Made by a program: the position numbers and the translations under genes
In this document: in pieces, positions 9,201-9,781 of the stretch
Numbering within the stretch: position 1 is the stretch's first letter
How the letters are laid out: each line of letters begins with the position of its first letter
The notes under the pieces: generated by a model
Told to the model about the DNA's origin: nothing
Seen by the model: the letters and a program-made list of their open reading frames with translations, nothing else
The model's database searches: none
Assembly: GCA_009924885.1 (NCBI GenBank)
Contig: RFQS01000072.1
Coordinates: 1-9,781 of the forward strand
Reading direction: 5' to 3'
DNA length: 9,781 bases
Origin: Pseudomonadota bacterium
GTDB lineage: Bacteria > Cyanobacteriota > Vampirovibrionia > LMEP-6097

Positions 9201-9460
9201 GCACAGGAGGAGTAACGAATAACATAAACATAAGTGTTAACGTTGATCAAAATGGTCAAACTTCTGGGGAGAAACAAGATCAAAATCAAGACAGCGAAGG
9301 AAATGATATGACTGATCAAGAAAAGTTTAAAAAGACTCTTGAAAGATCGAGAATGTTAGCCGAACTATTAAGGCAACAAATTTTAAAAGTAATTACCGAA
9401 GAACAGCGTCCAGGTGGAGTACTATATCAAGGAAGTAAAGGAAGAGATTTGGGACGTTAA
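284..9460 (+). CDS. Giant phage tail tape measure protein (3058 aa) with inserted domains
   Basis: This protein is expected to thread the tail tube, set tail length during assembly and be released at infection. Seen in order: an N-terminal helical region; a TP901-type tape measure core (about 74-330, from FGASAGAIYNVQRAF to GGVFQINILKAAL); a hydrophobic stretch (about 428-448); an Ala/Gln-rich coiled coil (about 460-545); GF[IV]PNF motifs at 550, 633, 905 and 976 with globular segments between; a coiled coil (about 1005-1070); a GxxxG-rich hydrophobic segment (about 1134-1163); long helical stretches to about 1590; a lambda-TMP-C-like segment (about 1590-1663); glycine linkers; a YKDDVPAML module (1704-1757); a hydrophobic Gly-rich segment (1885-1920); a lysozyme-like region (about 2120-2310); another hydrophobic segment (about 2474-2500); a second YKDDVPAML module (2853-2905); a short coiled coil (about 2929-2965); and a typical TMP C-terminus with NNINISVNV and EEQRPGG. 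The ATG has a purine-rich ribosome site. It is several times longer than lambda gpH (853 aa). The tape measure assignment is firm; the inner domain calls are tentative. Confidence 0.95.
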   Translation: MAQNIGEAQINLSVNTSQMEREVSAALKRLESKGFNLGQGINARAFTQPLGRITGAANEFQKSLDASNARVIAFGASAGAIYNVQRAFSSLITSTIEVQKSLTDINVILGASNKTLGQFSDQLFQIARNSGQTFATVATAAGELARQGLSLEQTLKRTSDALVLARLSGLDAASSVEALTASINSFNNAALDSSQIVNKLASVDAAFAVSSADLAEALKRVGSSAQDVGVSFDELLAIVASVNQTTARGGAVIGNSLKTIFTRVQRTDVLNQLEALGVAVRDLQGNTAPAIQILSGLAQKFDQLGDAQKSQVAELVGGVFQINILKAALGDLSREYSIYGNALKISSSATDEAVRRNEELNKTLAALLNRTVANLTKVASEIGGVSIQPAIEKVLGGLNTALESFDIKGDSIGSKIGKGIFEGIGSFISGPGLALLIGVFGKIFLNLTKFTTDAVRTLLGINKEAQAQAQIQERINNILAQNPQLVQNILNKQVSLLQVEKDILTIIQAQTRAREQSTAIAATVSRSLISRGATVSEKGTINTSRTKSQGFVPNFNANKEIMGAISGGYMPGQIRSMNIPNYGRVTYNTAEEIKRFPGLSQPGIMPPEDSEAGRNYKQKFKDKYGINPYASKGFIPNFAASLNRIVTKGAQPISGDMYDVLRKSPAFADQVYGSSRGGYFLRPTANKDQALIYYKQQTERSVLARGKGELNQEEIEKTGAVLVYPAFSGGGLSSTTAKALKHSGKRGDDTPEFTFSTFGFPGPNGGLGAQLYEDVQKAIKGQVYTFIDKAALKPKDLVDDARFDNYVNANLNRSTIEAAIGGIFEAGLKSAIFSAVDDPNAPLDLSSDELKKLSTTFKGAGPLAMFSLGEVKNALNPSQAASMADKIASTRGYPLKTAKMKKAFGFIPNFSPLEKALKTEQMMGGAGVLDYKQGLGLYVRDGKTQPNFAAVMRDHPEGIQKATKNSKIMQEMASNGFIPNFAGLGFDPMTLYFMASQFFQGNPQSKENLKVAETRLGEILNERGKTEAEILTEQKKSNPSRKKLADLDKQLASIKESEINQRSIISREMPVFARKGGGFVGGFGGVVSRAAGRYGPGLALAAPLATGAISQFVGDDVTREGRGQKAIVSGLGQVASFAGLGFMLGGPLGAGIGAGVGGVTAAIDVYSKFNDMMPELANAAQNAQEKLNTVNSSTQALSTSLETLSSVQNNTDLSNQERVRLQIKASEDFADALSKLEQVIPGASREIQDLYRKVGNTAELRSKISELQDKAQKDSQAIISAKNAVSASKAAESLIEPGFFENILRLSPNIDKGDLEKANRKSLDFAKSNQFNQNITDLSNSLTGLFSNLSKTGEKLKSSDLERLISAYNTGGLPALQKVLESLVKGQPEVEYIQNILSQINPLIFQEAIKQALKTQQGAEAALALLKQEEAAIKAGTRDINNLDSLIRQFSMIGEKGQLTPFDPTRKVDWNAIFGPNTPESNAALKGFGDEFKNIITNVNKELGATPNKLSILNGLYLEAGKIQQEFAKGSISASEALRRLKLAADEIDFNQNGRFMFSDERSDALQKMLGERLRGEDFAKGLRPGQSFFTALGDDAKTTAKKINESFANLANNIETGIEDAFGAFVDGSKTAEDAFRDMMLNISQQIIKEQFSIGMRSLLGGLTGGGGFGGNTDNGGGLLGGFFKGLFGGFSRGGLVKGYSSGGYVNQGSGYKDDVPAMLSEGEYVLRKSAVDKYGLGMLHKLNSGGLVKGYATGGRINTLLPNRYDFYGANGELLTNTYTPEAFKTTVTSPEELSKVPALSGRFNISDLLSSRAMMNEDNPMVALRNQRFLGMQNYQEQVSSFKTSYNEQMRQVEEARREAQKQADEINAQRMAQYNARVSQGFIGGLIGAGFSLFGGLASSNMLGGLGSFFGGGGGGLGAATTSGNFFQQLFGGGEGLNFFKGLAQTAAGNIGANAGISGGTVGGLNKDQMDQISDRIEMGQLTGYKDPFFGSQTTKGGLYSSQAGQGSASFFPFTPASTVGGFMYNVGLGTPAGFQTRTQTNQDLYNVMSASSVGPIGGAAVARGMLTTDQYRLQLLQTAFSDQFGGYAGSKTNPFGYAQGGMVTSIANKIKTPETFPMKFDSGVIKSVMGSEGAKAIQGGVEEYFGFRRSTSPREFTAIGRAISKYGAQSPIVEDVVGSFLIRNATQAGAFKFSNASTQASMLSLAHMRGVGGAQAIFNSVAGAPMKYSGSLSKAAISKIEKMDPILFQSLLKQKRIEYDKTFYGNKTDSVTRNGKTITGKWWDLFGKGLTKRYEKEQEYFTGLSYPEFKNFAKKIQQGTPYTGLIPNDDTINAIMQNQLKYASTIAANDQGRVSDTAISIEAQAIARQNAKEDVNYVPSWVPADQKQAYLDYIRNPTRIPMYGSKVQGIDNPFAFDMKKLEAAGIPLGRNRNPTAIGRKYFDEKLRPNLQAQMAEKSGPKPTMAGILSGNLGAYGAGAVGVGAGAVGIAGGVKYLGSKGLLPNLGGLDRSAISYQGARLGGMRGVGQVIAARSAARAAATISDPVLEQISYANRIGASTAARGIPAGIATATPAASASTLGKTLMTPAARASFLAGPIIAYGEAMMSGTTSPVRALSAKELEAMMIPQGTPPEIEEMIRRNLPRTTNLGPNGPRPYKPGGLPSGQKLTTPTQPIQPIQNQRMSTPQEVQEIVNDIIEISESRGNDSLGSLYSNVGVLMDMEQRSKQESYLASKFAPFYSNQPLSQRLLPGSKAADFIGKSNYGQYGFNNYLQYVGFKGQSLSDLLSFKFPLTPNTYSPFAFSSRYFGGFGGTGYQSGFNSLGVPFSNWFSAGSRLGIKPDWQARATGGMIYGGTSYKDDVPAMLMGGEYVIRKDVVDRMGKPFFDSLNRGSLKGYADGGPVGTSLPSVGTGLNQGEGNDSDSKKQFVDALTKLLKSLDQLNRSVEDQTREMKDQATTTDSISQTQEGTGGVTNNINISVNVDQNGQTSGEKQDQNQDSEGNDMTDQEKFKKTLERSRMLAELLRQQILKVITEEQRPGGVLYQGSKGRDLGR
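503..1273 (+). other. TP901-type tape measure core domain (PhageMin_Tail-like)
   Basis: Residues about 74-330 of the giant protein. The pattern is a helix-rich, Ala/Ser-rich sequence with an ATAAGELARQGLS element, an LTASINSFN element, a VGSSAQDVGVSFDELLAIVASV element and GNSLKTIFTRVQ, closing with VAELVGGVFQINILKAAL. This order of elements is characteristic of the TP901 family of tape measure proteins, found mostly in siphoviruses and some myoviruses. It is the main basis for naming the gene. Confidence 0.85.
1931..3226 (+). repeat. Array of GF[IV]PNF motifs inside the tape measure protein
   Basis: A short protein motif recurs at residues 550 (SQGFVPNFN, nt 1931-1948), 633 (SKGFIPNFA, 2180-2197), 905 (FGFIPNFS, 2996-3013) and 976 (SNGFIPNFA, 3209-3226). 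A degenerate copy, TQPNFAA, lies at 944-950 (nt 3113-3133). Codons differ between copies (CCG, ACC/CCA-type variation, GTT versus ATA/ATT), so the repeat is kept at protein level and is not a recent DNA duplication. The motifs separate segments of about 77, 266 and 65 residues. From memory this motif is common in large structural proteins of marine phages; its role is unknown to me. It could be a linker, a docking peptide that binds the tail tube or a chaperone, or a protease site. Confidence 0.8.
2198..2995 (+). other. Globular insert between PNF motifs, with PD-(D/E)XK-like residue pattern
   Basis: Residues 639-904 lie between two GFIPNF motifs and look globular rather than like a tape measure helix: mixed strands and helices, aromatic residues, and phrases such as GAVLVYPAFSGGG and FTFSTFGFPGPNGG. 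The second half holds a helix with IEAAIGGIFEAGL (E817, E825), then PLDL (D844), then LGEVKNAL (E870, K872), then a Ser/Met-rich helix with Q880. The spacing E - D - ExK - Q resembles the PD-(D/E)XK nuclease-like fold. That is pattern reading only. The segment may instead be a degenerate or purely structural domain, so I make no firm claim of nuclease activity. Confidence 0.35.
3683..3775 (+). other. Gly-rich hydrophobic segment, possible membrane insertion
   Basis: Residues about 1134-1164 form a long uncharged run (VASFAGLGFMLGGPLGAG onward) with repeated GxxxG spacing, preceded at 1095-1110 by another apolar stretch (GPGLALAAPLATGAIS). Tape measure proteins often carry such segments, thought to help form a channel in the host inner membrane at DNA entry. 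Comparable stretches lie at 428-448, 1885-1920 and 2474-2500 of the same protein. Confidence 0.6.
5051..5272 (+). other. Lambda tape-measure C-terminal-like segment
   Basis: Residues about 1590-1663 read FTALGDDAKTTAKKINESF, then an IEDAFGAFVDGSKTAEDAFRD element, then an amphipathic helix with ISQQIIKEQF, and end at a glycine-rich linker. The order, a helix followed by DAF..FV.G..T.EDAFRD, is typical of the C-terminal domain of lambda-type tape measure proteins. In ordinary TMPs it lies close to the end of the protein. Here almost 1400 residues follow it. Confidence 0.6.
5393..5554 (+). repeat. YKDDVPAML module, copy A (tape measure residues 1704-1757)
   Basis: The module runs GGYV...GYKDDVPAMLSEGEYVLRK..VDKYG..ML..LN.GG.VKGYATGG. 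This VPAML-GE[YF]V-[IL]RK-V-G-LN-G pattern recurs near the C-termini of many phage tape measure proteins. A second copy lies at 8840-8998. About 31 of 53 aligned residues are identical by eye, and the two share the exact 14-base string TATAAAGATGATGT (5420-5433 and 8867-8880). Confidence 0.85.
6623..7203 (+). other. Possible lysozyme/GH108-like peptidoglycan hydrolase region in the tape measure
   Basis: Residues about 2114-2306 look globular and unlike the surrounding tape. Key elements are GSEGAKAIQGGVEEYFGF (E2137, E2147, E2148), a helix with SPREFTAIGRAISKYG, then LSLAHMRGVGGAQAIFNSV (2208-2226), SGSLS (2234-2238), MDPILFQ..L..KR..Y (2248-2264) and KWWDLFGKGLTKRY (2286-2299). The run from a RG.GGA helix through G.LS and DP..F..L...R..Y to a GL..R helix resembles lysozyme-family phage proteins with a GH108 / PG_binding_3-like architecture. 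Muralytic domains inside TMPs are known in other phages. The catalytic Glu cannot be assigned by eye, and the region may be inactive or a different fold. Confidence 0.35.
7724..7765 (+). repeat. Tandem 21-bp repeat, two units, encoding GAGAVGV-GAGAVGI
   Basis: Units at 7724-7744 and 7745-7765 match at 17 of 21 positions and encode residues 2481-2494. They are locally GC-rich compared with the surrounding gene. They sit in a hydrophobic, glycine-rich stretch (about 2474-2500) that could insert in a membrane. This looks like a small in-frame duplication. Confidence 0.75.
7796..7813 (+). repeat. Degenerate PNF motif (SKGLLPNLGG) in the C-terminal extension
   Basis: Residues 2503-2512 read SKGLLPNLGG, close to the SKGFIPNFAA copy at 631-640, with both Phe replaced by Leu. 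It follows directly after the hydrophobic segment at about 2474-2500. A chance match is possible because the string is short. Confidence 0.4.
8840..8998 (+). repeat. YKDDVPAML module, copy B (tape measure residues 2853-2905)
   Basis: The module reads GGMI...SYKDDVPAMLMGGEYVIRK..VDRMG..FF..LN.G..KGYADGG. It matches copy A (residues 1704-1757) with one small gap. It is followed by a short coiled coil and the final NNINISVNV and EEQRPGG elements, so this copy stands where such modules normally stand, near the true C-terminus. Confidence 0.85.
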
Positions 9461-9781
9461 CAATTTTGATCGTTTTGAAAAAAGAATATTTGTTCAATAG
9501 AATCGCCACTTTTATCTGTTATTAATATTTTAATAGCAAAACTTTGCTGGTTTAATATCCAATTTTTATAATCATTACTTAATTTATCAAATAATTGAAA
9601 TCCTTTTCTTGAGAATGAAAAATCTGGGATAGAAAGATAAATTGGTATTGACTTTATGATATTATCAAATTCGTAATAATCAACAAGATCTGAACCTTGC
9701 CATAAAGTCAGATTTATATCATTTGTTTTTTTCATGTATATAAACACTTTATTAACCGCAACATTATGTTCTGGATAGAAA
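9457..9781 (-). CDS. C-terminal end of an unidentified convergent protein (5' truncated)
   Basis: On the minus strand an open frame enters at the right edge (first full codon ends at 9780) and runs 107 codons to a TAA at 9459-9457. An in-frame GTG (9747) and ATG (9735) exist, but neither has a Shine-Dalgarno sequence and the frame stays open upstream of both. The visible part (entering as FYPEHNVAVNKVFIYM) is therefore most likely the end of a longer gene. It is rich in Ile, Phe, Asn, Asp and Lys, contains LTLWQGSDLVDYYEF, IPIYLSIPDFSFSRKGF and YKNWILNQQ, and ends in IFFFQNDQNC. It looks like a mixed alpha/beta soluble protein with no membrane segment. I do not recognise the family. Its stop overlaps the tape measure stop by four bases (9457-9460, TTAA), so it closes the tail operon from the other side. 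Coding is likely, given the long open frame and composition like the rest of the window. Confidence 0.6.
   Translation of the reverse strand, partial: FYPEHNVAVNKVFIYMKKTNDINLTLWQGSDLVDYYEFDNIIKSIPIYLSIPDFSFSRKGFQLFDKLSNDYKNWILNQQSFAIKILITDKSGDSIEQIFFFQNDQNC

Noticed and set aside
9456..9480. Possible terminator after the tape measure gene (GTTAAC palindrome followed by T- and A-rich bases)
   Set aside because: Only a six-base A+T-rich palindrome, with no GC-rich stem followed by a U-run on either strand.
9676..9698. WQGSD in the minus-strand partial protein, which recalls the hWxGsD motif of some glycosyltransferases
   Set aside because: A five-residue resemblance in a truncated product, with no other supporting motif, is not enough to name a family.

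Overview
The window is a strongly A+T-rich piece of a tailed-phage genome, or of a prophage or metagenomic phage contig. Almost all of it (284-9460) is one gene for a 3058-residue tail tape measure protein (TMP). Coding density is near total, codons end mostly in A or T, and AGA and GGA dominate for Arg and Gly. The TMP also carries a recurring GF[IV]PNF motif that I associate, from memory, with TMPs of marine phages. Together these suggest a phage of a low-GC, possibly marine, bacterium. Host and phage genus cannot be fixed from this window.

Layout: (1) 1-212 is the 3' end of a small plus-strand gene cut by the left edge. (2) 213-283 is a 71-nt gap holding the TMP ribosome binding site inside a possible hairpin. 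(3) 284-9460 is the TMP. (4) 9457-9781 is the 3' end of a convergent minus-strand gene cut by the right edge; the two stop codons overlap within a TTAA. No gene-free stretch exceeds 300 bases, and I saw no tRNA, CRISPR array, insertion sequence or intrinsic terminator.

The TMP is the interesting object. Residues 1-~400 are a TP901-type tape measure core. Residues ~550-980 hold an array of GF[IV]PNF motifs that separates globular-looking segments, one with a PD-(D/E)XK-like residue pattern. Residues ~1000-1760 look like an ordinary TMP body and end: helical stretches, a lambda-TMP-C-like segment, glycine linkers and a YKDDVPAML module. The protein then continues for 1300 more residues. This extension has a hydrophobic glycine-rich segment, a region resembling a lysozyme/GH108-like peptidoglycan hydrolase, a second hydrophobic segment next to a degenerate PNF motif, a second YKDDVPAML module, and a typical TMP C-terminus ending near RPGG.

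A working interpretation is that this one protein sets tail length and also carries cargo domains delivered or exposed at infection. The domain calls are read by eye and need profile or structure searches.
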